Source: Blasia pusilla (Eukaryota; Marchantiophyta; Marchantiopsida; Blasiales). From it: DNA of 64,000 bases. The notes under the pieces are model-generated. The model searched no databases, was not told the origin of the DNA, and saw only the letters and a program-made list of their open reading frames with translations. Shown here piece after piece: positions 25,290 through 36,495 of this stretch. The stretch's first letter is position 1; every line of letters starts with the position of its first letter. The stretch spans positions 68,200,001 to 68,264,000 of the forward strand of contig CM114271.1 in assembly GCA_050084515.1 (NCBI GenBank). Reading direction: 5' to 3'. The position numbers and the translations under genes are program-made.

Positions 25290-26630
25290 TGAGAACTGGT
25301 TGATGTACCTTCCGGTAAGGAAGCTATTGGTTACAAATGGGTTTACAAAATCAAGCGCAATCAAGATGGTCTAGTTAATTGATACAAAGCGAGATTGGTG
25401 GCTAAGGGCTATGCACAACAATATGGCATTGACTTTGAGGAAACTTTTAGCCCTGTTGCAAAGATGGCAACTACAAGAATAGTGGTTGCAGTTGTAGTAA
25501 GTAAGAATTGGAGATTGTATCACATGGACATCAAGAATGCCTTCTTGAGTGGAGATCTATATGAGGAGGTACATATGACTCAACCACTTGGATACGAGCA
25601 TCCCGAGTTTCCATTTCGCGTATGCAGGTTGAAGAAAGCTCTATATGCGCTCAAACAAGCTCCAAGAGCTTGGTATGGCAAGATTACATACGTCCTACAA
25701 GAGTTGGGTTTTAGGGTATGTGATTCTAATTCCTCGTTATATGTCTTGAGAGGACAAGATCATACAGTTATCATTATGTTGTATGTTGACGATCTCTTGA
25801 CTATTGGGAGTACTGAGCATATGGTACAACAGGTCAACCTAAAATTACAAGCAGAATTTGATATGAAGGACTTGGGAGAACTCAAGTACTTCCTTGGGAA
25901 TGAGTTTTTCAAGGTTGGAGAGAGCATGTGGTTACTACATCAACAATATGCTCTTCATATGCTTTCAAAATATGGTATGACGACGTGTAAGCCAATCTCT
26001 ACACTATTGGACTTGAATGTAAATCTAAGAGTGGATGAAGGAGAGTTGCTTGTAGATTCTAATATATATAGGCGTATGGTTAGAATTTTGATCTATCTGA
26101 CTATAACCAGGCTAGATTTGAGCTATGGAGTTGGCCTAGTGAGCCAATTTATGCAAGCACCTCGAAAACCTTACCTCAATGTTGTGAGGAGGATTATGCA
26201 GTATTTGAAATTCTCTGTTCAATTTGGGCTTCAATTTGAACCTTCTTCGAGTTTATAATTACAAGGATTCACAGATGCTGATTGGGCAGAAAGCGTGTCT
26301 AATCGACACTCCACATCTGGTTATTCATTTACTCTAGGAAGCGCAGCTGTAAGTTGGGCTTCAAAGAAGCAACCTACAATTGCTTTATCTTCAACAAAGG
26401 CTAAGTACAGAGGAGCAAACAATGCAGTATGTTAGGCGGTGTGACTTCATCGATGACTTGTTGAGATTGGTGTTAGTAACTTAGGACCTAGTGTAATCTA
26501 TGCACACAATATTAGTAGCATCAAGCTTGCTAATAATCTTGTGTTTCATGCACGTACAAAGCATGTTGAGGTGCCCTATCATTTAATCAAAGAGAAAGTG
26601 CTTGCATGAGAAATTGATCTTATGTATATA
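25290..26630 (+). pseudogene. Copia reverse transcriptase and RNase H, interrupted
   Basis: The longest open part (25395-26258) carries copia RT: LVAKGYAQQYGIDFEETFSP, then HMDIKNAFLSGDL, then the catalytic YVDD near 25780, then LKYFLGNE. RNase H follows after a stop (GFTDADWAESVSNRHSTSGY, then the region of KHVEVPYHLI), with further stops. All catalytic residues that can be seen are retained, so decay is recent relative to the outer repeat. Confidence 0.9.
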
Positions 26631-26730
26631 GGTACAGATCATCAAATTGTTGACATCTTTACAAAGGCATTGGCTAGAGATAAGTTTGAGATGTTTAGAA
26701 ATGATTTAGGCGTTAGAGATATCGATATAA

Positions 26731-26743
26731 GCTTGAGGGGGAG
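26731..26743 (+). promoter_or_regulatory. Copia polypurine tract
   Basis: GCTTGAGGGGGAG ends directly at the 3' LTR, the normal plus-strand priming site. Confidence 0.85.
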
Positions 26744-27055
26744 TATTGAAGATTGAGTTACAGTCAAGCTCATGAGACACCTGAAGTGCTATATTTGGTA
26801 CTCACACGAAGTAGGGAAGCTTAATTTTGGTTAGTCAATTAAGCGCAATTATATTAACTATGATTAGTTCATCACAATTAGTCTAGCTCGAAACTATGGT
26901 TAAGATTAGGGTTAGGGTTGCTTGTACATACCTATATAATTGAGAAGGGGACCAGCCTCCACTCATTATCTCATTACAAATTTTGGTTATCTATGGTGAT
27001 GTATGAGTGTGAGAGCCGTTTTCCATCAATTATGCTTCTTTAGCAGTTTTCTACA
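26744..27055 (+). repeat. Copia 3' LTR
   Basis: It is paired with 21756-22074. Small differences between the two LTRs show the insertion is not very recent. It is followed by the ACGTG target duplication. Confidence 0.9.
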
Positions 27056-27669
27056 ACGTGCTCTTAGGAGGTGACCTACAAATGTTGGTCACCCTTCCCT
27101 TTATAAGGACTGGCAACCTTGGAGAGGTTGACCCTCGCACCCATGTATGGCTCCACTTGGACCTATAGGGTTGTGGATTAGCTGGTAGTTGGTCCCATGA
27201 GGGGATTACATATGTAGTTGTTAGGAAGTTAGTACTTATGTACGATAGGTCATTAGTCACCTGCTAGGAGGGAGGTGACTTGTATGTACAGGTATCCATG
27301 GAGATACCCCGAGGGATATACCTCAAAGGAAGCTCATTTGGAGCTCATCTTCCTTAGGATCAGACCCATGTTGGGATCCGTGATACATTGCAACTTGCAT
27401 GTATTGAGCACGGATTCTCTCTTGAAGAGTAGGCTAGGATTGATCAAAGATCACACACATTTTGGGATTTCTTTGTATATTTTATTCTCCTATTAGAACA
27501 TGTGTATCTGATTCATAGATATGGCTGTTTGGAGGAAGCATGGTTGATTGCAAATTTCATCAGAGTTTACAATCCATATTCAGCTTTATATTGGGGTTGT
27601 CCAGTCGTTCATATGTAAAGATGTTAGGATTCATACGTAGATGGATCTTAGACATGTGTGTGCATGACA

Positions 27670-29960
27670 ATTGATGTGTATTAGCAACGATTTGTATTCG
27701 CACGAGAAATTAAGATGAGGGATCATGTTATTCCTTTCCCCTTTGGTTGACATTCTTGGTGAAAATGATGCATCAAAGAATTTCCATGTAAATGAACATA
27801 TTTACCTACATACATTGGCTATCATTAATGTGTATCTAAGATCTAGATGACCTATAAGTCCTACAAGTGTTTTTTCACAAACAACTACACACGACCCAAT
27901 AAATCTCCTCTTGAGAAAATCAAAATTTCCAATCTCCAATTTTGAATTTATATATGAAGGCAATACGTCCTAATGTTCTAGCAAACCATTTACTCCCAAT
28001 ATGGCTAAAATAAATTTAACATTCATAAAATTCTTATGGCAAAGAGATGTGAATCAATATGTTTAAAACAAAGAAAAATTTATGATCTTCATATCAATCC
28101 TAATCCACTCTTAACTCAAGAGAATCAAGACTTAATACATCAACATAGTTGCATGATATCACGGATATCACCTAAGGGTATGATTTCTAAAAGATGGGCC
28201 CTATGGTGAGACTCATCAACAGTATATTTACTTCTCATGGCAACTCAATAGTAATATATATGTACATATTACCCATCTTCAACATATCGTTAAGGATCTC
28301 AAGTATACAATGTACTCAATCTCAATAAGTACAAAGTATATGAATATGAAGGAAAAGCCTTAAAAAGAAAGGACACTATCTCTAGTGACAAGTCTCACTT
28401 GTTCTCATAGGCATAAGTGGAATCATTAACTATTTAGACACCTAAATGTGCCCCATGACACAAAGTAAATGGTAACCCTTCAAAGAGTGCCAATTACATA
28501 AGATAAGGATGACCTATGCATATAGATCATCTCCAAAATCCTTATAACAATCATGAAATGGGAACTACAAAGGACCCCTCAAAGTTTCAATGTAATCCTT
28601 TCTAACTCTCTAAAGTCATGACAAAATGTGTACTAACCACTTTGAGTAAAAACGTTTTGTGGTGCAAACTATTTTCATATGAAGTTGATTTTATCTTATG
28701 TTAAAGGTATATTTTATATCTATTCTAAGTGTATTGATCTCAACCCGTCATTAATTGCATTGGAAGTAAAAATTAAATAGCGTGATACATCGAGAATCAA
28801 TCATCACTATGGAATGCAATCCTTGTATTTAACTCTATCTCAATCTTTGTAGTAAGCTACTGTCATTTCAACTCACATGGACAATGATAGGGTCTCATGG
28901 GCCTTATTGGTCTCTTCTTGTAGAAAAAAAAATGGAAATCGTAATAAAATGGATCCCTCAAAACGCTCAACAAAAATGCTAGTTCCTGCCACTCAACACC
29001 TAATGACAACCAAAAGCAATTCTCATGCTTTACATCCAACATATAATCACTCACTTAAAACCTAGGAAGTGGAAGCCAAAAGTTATCGATTCATCACTCT
29101 CTCGTGGGCATATAGCCAAATATGAAGGAAGAAAATTTAATGTAGAAAACATATCAACAAGTGTGGAGCATACAACAAACATAGAAGCATCACAAATTGG
29201 AAGTGATAATGTGATCAATAATCAAAGACTTGGCATGGCAGTTAAAACCCCACTCTTTTCAAGGTGCATTTTTTTTGACAAATTGATGCATTTTGATGAT
29301 GGAACTATAATTTTTACCATTATCATTTGCATGTACAACAAAATATTTTGGAGATCTAGGGATAATTTGGGAAAGAGATCATACCTTTCATTGAAAATAT
29401 TATATATACCAATTCCTCAAGCTTATTTCCTTGTTGGTTGAAAATTAAAAACTTGTGACATATGTCTTTGTGTGAGTATTGCTACTAACGTTTCGTAATT
29501 GAAATACAAGGAAAAATTTAGGAGACAGATTTTTATGAGTTTCTATACATCAGACGTAAAGTGTGGAAACCAATATTCCACCAAGTTGTGAACTAAAATT
29601 AACCATGCACTAAATTGAAGAGACTCCAATACACCAAACCCAAACTAAATCATTCTTTTTTGGGAAATACATTAGAAATGGTATAGGAAACAATAAGAAT
29701 AGATGCCCAAGAGAAGGAAAGTGGAGAAAAATTGATGATGAGAGGATACATACACCTTGGACTCCCCATGACATGAGGGCATGTCACGTATCATTGGACT
29801 TGGCAAGAATCTCAACTGCCTCAAAACAAAACTTTCCCCAAAACCTTGGCATCTTCTTACCCTCTTATTCCATCTTTATTTATGTATTAATTATCGTTAA
29901 TGCATTCGCCATAGGTTTAGCGTTACGTCAAAACCGTTTTGACGTAACAATTAGATTTAG
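27670..29960. other. AT-rich gene-free stretch
   Basis: No coding sequence is recognised. A short palindrome (arms 29922-29933 and 29937-29948, GTTACGTCAAAA) lies just outside copy A. Confidence 0.5.
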
Positions 29961-30373
29961 GATCATGACTTTTTAGGATAGATCGGAGAGATCTGGTAGA
30001 GCGCCTTTGCGAGTAGAGGAGGTTAGGCTCAAGAGGTCTAGGATGACCTGGTGAGGTCCCATGAAACCTGAGAGAGTAGGTTTTCCCCCTTTGTTTCGGC
30101 TCATTTAGAGAAGGAGATGACCTGCGAGCATAGGTTATCGAGGAGAGAGCTTGGGAGAGGGAAGGGGATATACCTCAAGGAGAGAGAGCTTGAGAGCTCA
30201 TTCTCTCTTTGTTGAACCTCTTAGCACGAGGCGGCGGAGCTATGGTCCCTTGCCTTGTGAATGTAACCCAAGCCTCTCATTAGGAGAGTGGATTTGGTTT
30301 GACATTGAGAGAGACATGTGAGAGTGCACACATTTGAGAGCTATGGTGTTGAGAGAGATTGAATCTTATTTTA
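29961..30373 (+). repeat. Copy A 5' core repeat (A1)
   Basis: It matches the 3' core (35869-36368) apart from an internal deletion of about 90 bp. The first bases (GATCATGAC) are eroded from a TGTC start. No X unit stands before it. A solo relative is at 62482-63121. Confidence 0.8.
30169..30211 (+). promoter_or_regulatory. TATA motif and putative RNA 5' end / self-primer (copy A)
   Basis: TATA at 30169-30172 lies 30 nt upstream of CATTCTCTCTTTG (30199-30211). That 13-mer is the exact reverse complement of the site directly after the core (30374-30386). The spacing suggests the transcript starts at the 13-mer, which could fold back to prime reverse transcription as in fission yeast Tf1. Confidence 0.65.
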
Positions 30374-30386
30374 CAAAGAGAGAATG
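30374..30386 (+). promoter_or_regulatory. Self-complementary primer binding site (copy A)
   Basis: CAAAGAGAGAATG abuts the core end, where a tRNA primer site would be expected, and pairs perfectly with 30199-30211. I see no tRNA-Met type TGGTATC site here. Confidence 0.7.
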
Positions 30387-30388
30387 CT

Positions 30389-31352
30389 ATGATGAGGCCC
30401 TTGGATACCAGACCTATTGTGTGGCGCATCCTAGAGGAGGGTATTCGGGTGTTGGATCTCTTTGGAGGGATCAGCACTGGGTTAGCTGTTGTTTTGTAGG
30501 CAAGAATACGCGTGTAGTAGAACTTGTATGTGGAGATTGATGATGTTGCGAGGCGTGCTTCACTTCACCATGTGGCGCAGTTACGCCTCCGTTTTCCCGA
30601 CTTGTTGTCTGGGTCTGCTGTCCATGGATACCAGAGTTCCCTACCGAGGGATATTTCATTACAGGGGGCGCAAAACTTGGAGCGGGTAGGGACCATGGAC
30701 TTGGTCATTGCTCGTTGGCCGTGTTAGGGCCAATCGAGTGGTGGACGAGGTAGCGGGTTAGGTGACACTCTGTCCAGGTTATTTTGGGAGATGATGCAGA
30801 TTTTGCAACACTTGCAGGAGCATCACTCCCGTTCTCTAGCATACATTCTTGAGAATGTGCTGATCTCGGGCGATTCGAAGTCACGGATGGTGACGAGTGC
30901 ACATCAAGTGCGTGCATGGATCGGCTCAACAGTGCTTTTGACGCGGCGAGTGTAGGTTCTACAGCACACCGCCCGTGTCTTTGGTGGACCAACTTGGTCC
31001 CACATGAGATTTTGCGGAGGGCATATGCGATGGTGGAGTGCCCCTCCGATTTGTTGGTGGATTCTATTCTCCATCCAGGTTATCAATCACAGGTAGTGAG
31101 GCACGATGATCGACCGCCGTTGAATGTGATCAACAGGATTGGCATGTCGCGAGCAGCCTTTCCCACATTGGTGAGTTTTCTCGCTTCCTATGCATTCAAG
31201 GAGGAAATGGGATTCCCCATAGGAGTGACGGCAGTACCGTCACTATCAGAGGCATCACAACGTCATGTTTTGGATCAGGCGATGGATCTGAAGTGCTTGA
31301 CATGGATTTTCAGCTTAGGCGTAGCTGAGCAGCGTCCTTTGAGGATGCGATA
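30389..31352 (+). pseudogene. Retroelement DNMT3-like cytosine methyltransferase (copy A), broken
   Basis: Frames joined by shifts show motif I (GVGSLFGGI / VLDLFGGI by DNA, near 30449), then motif IV (MDLVIARWPC, 30690-30724). In motif IV the catalytic Cys codon is kept but the next codon is TAG where copy C has CAG (Gln). Motif VI follows (LENV, 30850), then motif VIII (CLWWTNLVPHEI), then a shortened end with MGFPIGVT and RHVLDQAMDLKCLTWIFSL, corresponding to motifs IX and X. The motifs run in canonical order, unlike plant DRM enzymes. It is not translatable as it stands. Confidence 0.85.
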
Positions 31353-31679
31353 GATCACAGTTGTTGCGTTGGTGAGCCCCATGCCTACCAAGACAGTTGA
31401 GGCAGTCGTTGGGGGTGAGATTTGAGGAAATCGACACACTAGGGGTGATCAGAAGAGACCTGGCTTGGTTTGGTATGATCAAGTACAGAGGTTGGTGGAG
31501 CCTAACGCCGATGAGCAAGAGACACCCTTAGACTTCTTGGGATGTTTTGCAAGTATGCCAGGAGATGTTAGCCACAACATCGAGCATGGTTTCGGATATT
31601 GCACGTGGAGATGAGAGTTTTGTTGTCCGAGACGGGGTTGCACCATAGCAACCACCGACACTCGCGCCAGAGAGTCCTA

Positions 31680-33110
31680 CCGTAGTCACGATGGAGACTT
31701 GGGAGCCAAATATGGGCCCGAAGTTGACAGGAGGAGAGCGGCGTCGGATACATCAGTTCCTGAGGAGTTTAAGGAGCTATTTTGCATTAAGCATGCAAGA
31801 TTTTGGTACGTTGAAGGATCAAGGGATCCGCATTGAGTTGTCGAGTGACACGCCGATCTTCCAACGACCCTCCAAGTACAATGACATGGAGAGGGCTCTA
31901 ATTCAGAGTAGGAGCCAGGACTTGGTTGGAGCAAGACTAGTGAAGATATCGCATGGAGAGTATGCAATTGCCATTGTCATGCCCGCCAAGAAGGATGTGC
32001 ATGGCAACTGGACGGATAGGCGGATGTGTGGAGATTACCGACCTATCAATCGGCACACGAAGTCCGATAGGTATGCCATGCCCACCCCTGAGGAGATCTT
32101 TGATGCAATTGGGCATGCAAAGGTCTTCAGTTCATTGGATTTGCGAGCCGGATACCATCAACTGCCTATCAGATTGGAGAACAGGTAGAAGACAACATTT
32201 TGGGGCATCAATTCTCACAGGAAGGATTGTTTGTACCAGTGGCGATTCTTACGATTTAGGTTAAAGAACGCCCGGGTTGAGTTTCAAAGGGTCATGGATA
32301 GGATCTTGGCATCCGTGAATTTTGCTAGGTGTTATATTGATGACATCATAGTCTTTAGCGCCATGGTTGAGGAGCATGAGCAACATCTAGAGGAGGTGTT
32401 TTGACGATTGCACTTACATGGGCTGAAGCTACATCCAGGCAACTTCAAGTTCTCTACGACCAAATTGAGTATTTGGGTCATATGATATACCCAGGGGGCC
32501 TTGGTATGCAGCACACGAGGGTAGAGGTTATTTCACGCATTCCATACCCTATAGATGTGAGTACGTAAAGGGTTTCAATTCGACTGCAAAGCTGCTAACG
32601 TTGCTAACCAAGATGGATCGGGAGTGGCACTAGGGGGATGAACTGGAGAGAGCATTTCAAATGCTCAAGGACAGATTGACGTCCGCGCCCATATTTAGGA
32701 GACCGATCAAGGGACGTCCTTTCCAAATGTATACCGATTGGAGCATATTGGGGCTTGGAGCCGTGCTCACCCATCATGACGATGATGGTAGAGTGTTTGT
32801 GGTGGCTTACGCTAGTCGCTCGAACAACACTACATAGGCGAAGTAAAGCTCGTATGAGGGTGACTGTTTGGCTGCCGTGTAGGCTATCGCACATTTCAGA
32901 TGTTATTTATTTGGCAACCCCTTTACTATCATTACTGATCATCAGCCACTTAAGTGGTTGATGGAGTCCGAAAAGCTTACAGGGAAGCTTGCGAGGTGGG
33001 CTCTTTTGTTGCAGGAGTATGACTTCCAGGTGGTGCATAGACCTAGGATGCTCAACCAAGATGCAAATGGTTTGAGCCGTAACCTGTGCTCGAGTTTGCG
33101 AGATGCGATT
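31680..33110 (+). pseudogene. Gypsy-like RT and RNase H (copy A), broken
   Basis: The RT begins in 31691-32188 (HGEYAIAIVMPAKKDVHG, RRMCGDYRPINRHTKSDR, FSSLDLRAGYHQLPIR), stops at a TAG, then continues with YIDD near 32337. A deletion in the RT connection removes the 'LANYYRR' stretch. RNase H follows (YTDWSILGLGAVLT near 32735, SSYEG near 32850, TDHQPLKWLME near 32940) with stops and shifts. Catalytic Asp pairs in RT are retained. Confidence 0.85.
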
Positions 33111-33191
33111 GGAGCTCGTTGGCATGGTAAGAGTGATGAGGAGTTGGTGGCAAGATGGCATGTGTCAGCCTATTTGGGCTTATTGGCTATG

Positions 33192-34223
33192 TGTTGTGCG
33201 CCTACTCTCCTTGAACGTTAATCTTGTTTGTTGCGGAAGCGTGTGTTCAGTAGGTCACGCTCTCAACGCTGATCTGCATCCAAACACGCACTTCGGTTAG
33301 TCGGGTCTTGGACCAATCAGCAGGATTACTTTCCGAGTTCTCGTCTCGGACTCTCTTCAAGCTCAACCTTCCTAGTTTCGCGGTTTCCAACACGGGCAAG
33401 TCTCAAAAGACTTGGGACAGACTTTCTGGTCGGTTCAGGAACCTAAAACGGCATTTCGCGCCTAGCGGTTCCAACTATCCGATGAACATCCAATGAGTTC
33501 CTCACCAAGACTCGCACGAAGTTAATCTCGGGTTGGAATCCAAGTGTGGCGTACAAAGTCCACTCCCTTGGATCAGGTTTGGGTTTCGGGTTTCCGCGCC
33601 AAACTCCCGTTCCATCCCGTGCCTCTGAAACGCCGTTTGGCGCCCAAAGTGGGGTTTCGTTTCCCCAAATATCTCAGAGAAGGTACTCCCCTTACTAGTA
33701 CTTCTGGGGATCTCTGGGGGCCCCCTACATTTAGGAAAAGACACCCGGGCCTCTCCAATTGGCCCTCAACCCGATTGCTCTCTCGATCGTTTTCGGCCAA
33801 TATCTCAGCCTGTACTTATGCGTTTGCTGAGATCTTTGGTGCGTTGGAAGCATCTCAAGATCATCTTTCCAACACGCCCTTATTTGTCCCGAATGCATCT
33901 TGGAACTCAACGTTATGGTCCTAAACACAGTCAGATTCTCCCAAACGCTAGTCGTGTTCCAAACTGGTTCTCACCTCTTTGGCAACTAACCTCCCAAGAC
34001 TCAACTCATCTCAAGTCTCGGCTCGCGTTTGGTCTAGGTTTCCTGGTCGCGACCACTAATGCATGAAACGCACAACTCTGTTCCGCGTTTTGTCTCTTAG
34101 ACTTTTCCAAGAGACTCTTCCAAACGCCTCTCCAAAGCGCAAGCCTCGCTGCGTGAGTTCCTTTGAGTTCTGATGTTTCGCTTGGCGCCTATTTGGTGTT
34201 GTTTGGTTACGAGGGTCGCGACA
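33192..34223 (-). repeat. Solo chromovirus LTR inserted in copy A
   Basis: This 1,032-bp LTR is related to 104-1465. It is bounded by TGTTG on the left and CGACA on the right and flanked by a perfect 5-bp duplication CTATG (33187-33191 and 34224-34228). Copy B shows the undisturbed sequence GGCTATGTC at the corresponding point between RNase H and integrase. The internal part was lost by LTR-LTR recombination. Confidence 0.95.
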
Positions 34224-34228
34224 CTATG

Positions 34229-35580
34229 GGGAGCCTGATTTCTGAGACTTTGATGGCAAGGTCTGATGGAGAGTCCTTAGATCCAGAGGCCGGTGAGGAG
34301 ACGACAGGTGGCCGAGATATTCACGACGATGGAGTGGTCTTGGAGTACTTCCGTACTAGCAGCGTTGCGAGCACAGTGGGTTCTAGAAAGCGGGATCAGA
34401 TCCTACAGCGAGCCAGACGGTTCCAGTGGGAGGGGACACATGTGTTGCGAGTTTGGAAGGATGGTAGAGTATGTATGGTGCCTCATCCTTCGTAGAAAGC
34501 AAGTTTGGTGCGTCATGCCCACGAGGAGTTGGGTCATTTTGGATTGAAGCGGACGTATAGCTTGCTCCAGATACAGTATTGGTGGCGGGATACAGACTGA
34601 CGTTCAAAAGTTTGTTGCCAGGTGCATGGTGTGTGATCGAGTCCGAGCATTCTTCAATGCTCCGACTCCACAGTTGCATCCACTTTCGATCATGGGTTTA
34701 GGTTATAGATGGAGTTTGGATTTTGCAAGACCTTTGCCTTTGACGGAGCGCCATAGTCGTTATGTGTTGGTGATGGTCGAGCACTTCTCGAAGTGGGTAG
34801 AGTTGGTTGGATTGCTTGAAAAAGCGAGTGAGGGAGTAGCGTATGCCTTCCTAGATCGCGTGCTGAGTCATTACGGCGCACTAGCTGAGGTGTTGGCAGA
34901 CCACGGTACATGGTTTTGTAGGGAGTTTTATGCCTTGTGTGATCAAGCTCTGATTGACCACCGCACTACTTTGCGAGATCATCTTGAGGTGGATGGACTA
35001 GCGGAGCGGGTTGTACAGACGATGAAGAGAGGATTACGCAAGTATGGCTTGCAGAGAGATCACCTAGGAGATTGGGACCTCCAATTGTCGTGGTTGGTGA
35101 TGGGATACAGATTCAGCAGGCAGGCATCCTTATCATCTTTCTCACCGTACTTGCTTTGGTATGGCCGAGAGCCAGATTTACCTACGGCCATTCGTCGAGA
35201 TGTTGGTGAGGTGTTGAACCTTGATGACCCTGATGTATGGATGTGAGCATGTTCTAAGAGGGCTGAGTTGTTTCGGAGAGTGATGCCCATGGCATTTGAG
35301 AACTTGGCGATTGCGCAACATCAAGATACGTTGAGGTATGCGACTATTCGAGGAGGTGGTTATTGACTTACTATCCGGAGGTTTCATCAGGGAGTCTATG
35401 TCTACTTGCAACAGACGGAACCCACGACGTTGGATGTGATTGTAGGACGCACCATCTTGAGAGTCCGTGAGGTTTTTCCATCCGGTGTTTTCTTATTGGA
35501 GGGACGCGATGGTATGGTTTGGAAGGACCATGTGTGTAACTGTGCGTCATGTCATCTTCCAAACATTGACGATACACTTG
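34229..35580 (+). pseudogene. Gypsy-like integrase (copy A), broken
   Basis: The zinc-finger part reads VRHAHEELGHFGLKR (34510-34560) and ends in a shifted CMVCDRV. The catalytic core is open in 34626-35246: first Asp in WSLDFARPLP, second Asp in LADHGTWF, Glu in GLAERVVQTMKRGL. Stops follow at 35244 (TGA for CGA) and 35365. The C-terminal part (TILRVREV, EGRDGMVWKDHV) is an SH3-like tail. It would insert cDNA into the genome; here it is inactive. Confidence 0.9.
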
Positions 35581-35609
35581 ATCCAAGCTTAGTAGTAGTT
35601 CCTACAGGC

Positions 35610-35756
35610 TTGTGGTGTATGTTGTGTGGTTCCGTCCGTGGTGCAGCCATTATGCTAGTCTGTGATGGATGTTCGAGAGGATGGCACATGGCATGTTTGA
35701 CGCCACCTCTCACTAGGGTTCCTAAGGAGGAACCTAACCACCAGCTAGGGGGTTGA
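35610..35756 (+). pseudogene. Partial PHD finger at the pol C-terminus (copy A)
   Basis: It reads CMLCGSVRGAAIMLVCDGC followed by SRGWHMACL, which are the first six zinc ligands of a C4HC3 PHD finger. The last Cys pair present in copy B is missing; the frame ends PKEEPNHQLGG at the purine tract. Confidence 0.8.
35740..35756 (+). promoter_or_regulatory. Purine tract before X (copy A)
   Basis: CCAGCTAGGGGGTTGA directly precedes the first X unit. Equivalent tracts stand at 60398-60412 (B) and 53877-53893 (C), so the plus-strand primer is conserved. This implies that the reverse-transcribed repeat begins with X. Confidence 0.7.
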
Positions 35757-35866
35757 TTGGAGATATTTTGGTACTTCTTGTCTCGTTGTTTGGATACCAT
35801 GAGTTAGCATGGGATCGTGCGTATTTGTGTGTATGTTTGTCAATAGCGATGTGTATGCGCACGACA
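35757..35866 (+). repeat. Copy A X unit, first (B1)
   Basis: A 110-bp unit starting TTGGAGATATTTTGGTAC and ending GCACGACA. It is repeated at 36369-36495 after the core. Confidence 0.85.
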
Positions 35867-35868
35867 AC

Positions 35869-36368
35869 TGTCACAACTTTTTAGAATAGATCGGAGATAT
35901 CTGGTAGAGCGCCTTCGCGAGTAGAGGAGGACAGGCTCAGGAAGTCGAGGATGACCTGTTGAGGTCACAGGAAACCTGCTCTCTTCTTTTCAGCTCATTT
36001 GGAGTTATATAGAGAAACTAAATATTTTGGATAAGTTTCCATATTTGGTAGAGTTGACTGTCCACTTTGGGAAGTGGCCTTTGATCCGCTACAGTAGGTC
36101 AAGAGCCAAGTAGGTGACGTGCGAACATAGGTTATCGAGAACAGAGCTTGGGAGAGGGAAGGGGGTATACCTCAAGGACAGAGAGCTCGAGTGCTCATTC
36201 TCTCTTTGTTAAACCTCTTGGCACGAGGCGGCGGAGCTATGGTCCCTTGCCTTGTCAGTGTAACCCAAGCCTCTCATTAGGAGAGTGGGTTTGGTTTGAC
36301 ATTGAGAGACATGTGAGAGTGCATACATTTGAGAGCTATGGTGTTGAGAGAGATTGAATCTCATTTTA
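35869..36368 (+). repeat. Copy A 3' core repeat (A2)
   Basis: It starts TGTCACAACTTTTTAG two bases (AC) after the GACA end of X and ends ATTTTA. It contains the same CATTCTCTCTTTG primer segment as the 5' core. Confidence 0.85.
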
Positions 36369-36495
36369 TTGGAGATATTTTGGTACTTCTTGTCTTGTTG
36401 TTTGGATGCCATGAGTTAGCATGGGATCATGCATGTTTGTATGTATGTTTGTCGACATCGATGTATGTTGTGTAACGATGTGTATGCGCACGATA
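36369..36495 (+). repeat. Copy A X unit, second (B2), at the element end
   Basis: A repeat of 35757-35866 with some extra bases near its end, terminating GCACGATA. Unique DNA follows. It stands where an ordinary LTR element would already have ended. Confidence 0.85.

Larger units (their letters stand above)
21756..27055 (+). mobile_element. Ty1/copia retrotransposon, decayed but full-length
   Basis: The paired LTRs (319 and 312 bp), a tRNA-Met-type primer site, a polypurine tract, and the copia order gag-protease-integrase-RT-RNase H are all present. The flanking ACGTG at 21751-21755 and 27056-27060 is a 5-bp target duplication. Many in-frame stops and shifts mean it is not functional. The flanks rejoin into the family-B terminal repeat, so copia inserted later than that repeat. 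Confidence 0.95.
21686..27669 (+). repeat. Family-B terminal repeat (core + X), split by a copia insertion
   Basis: 21686-21755 and 27061-27590 together match most of the copy B 5' core at 41776-42404 (shared GCCTTAGAGGGGTCTTGTAC, CTCTTAGGAGGTGAC, TTACAAT..TATTCA). 27591-27669 is the 79-bp X unit, identical in length to that at copy B's 3' end (60413-60491) and ending GCATGACA. It is therefore a solo terminal repeat in core-X order. Its 5' end is not at a TGTC start, so some bases are lost or replaced there. The copia element at 21756-27055 sits inside it. Confidence 0.8.
29961..36495 (+). mobile_element. Copy A of the DNMT-bearing gypsy-like family
   Basis: The order is 5' core (29961-30373), self-priming site, DNMT, RT, RNase H, solo chromovirus LTR (33192-34223, later insertion), integrase, PHD-like end, purine tract, X (35757-35866), core (35869-36368), X (36369-36495). 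Gag and protease are missing: the priming site is followed almost at once by DNMT sequence, so there is an internal deletion. Stops and frameshifts interrupt every domain. It is the most diverged of the three main copies from C. Confidence 0.85.
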
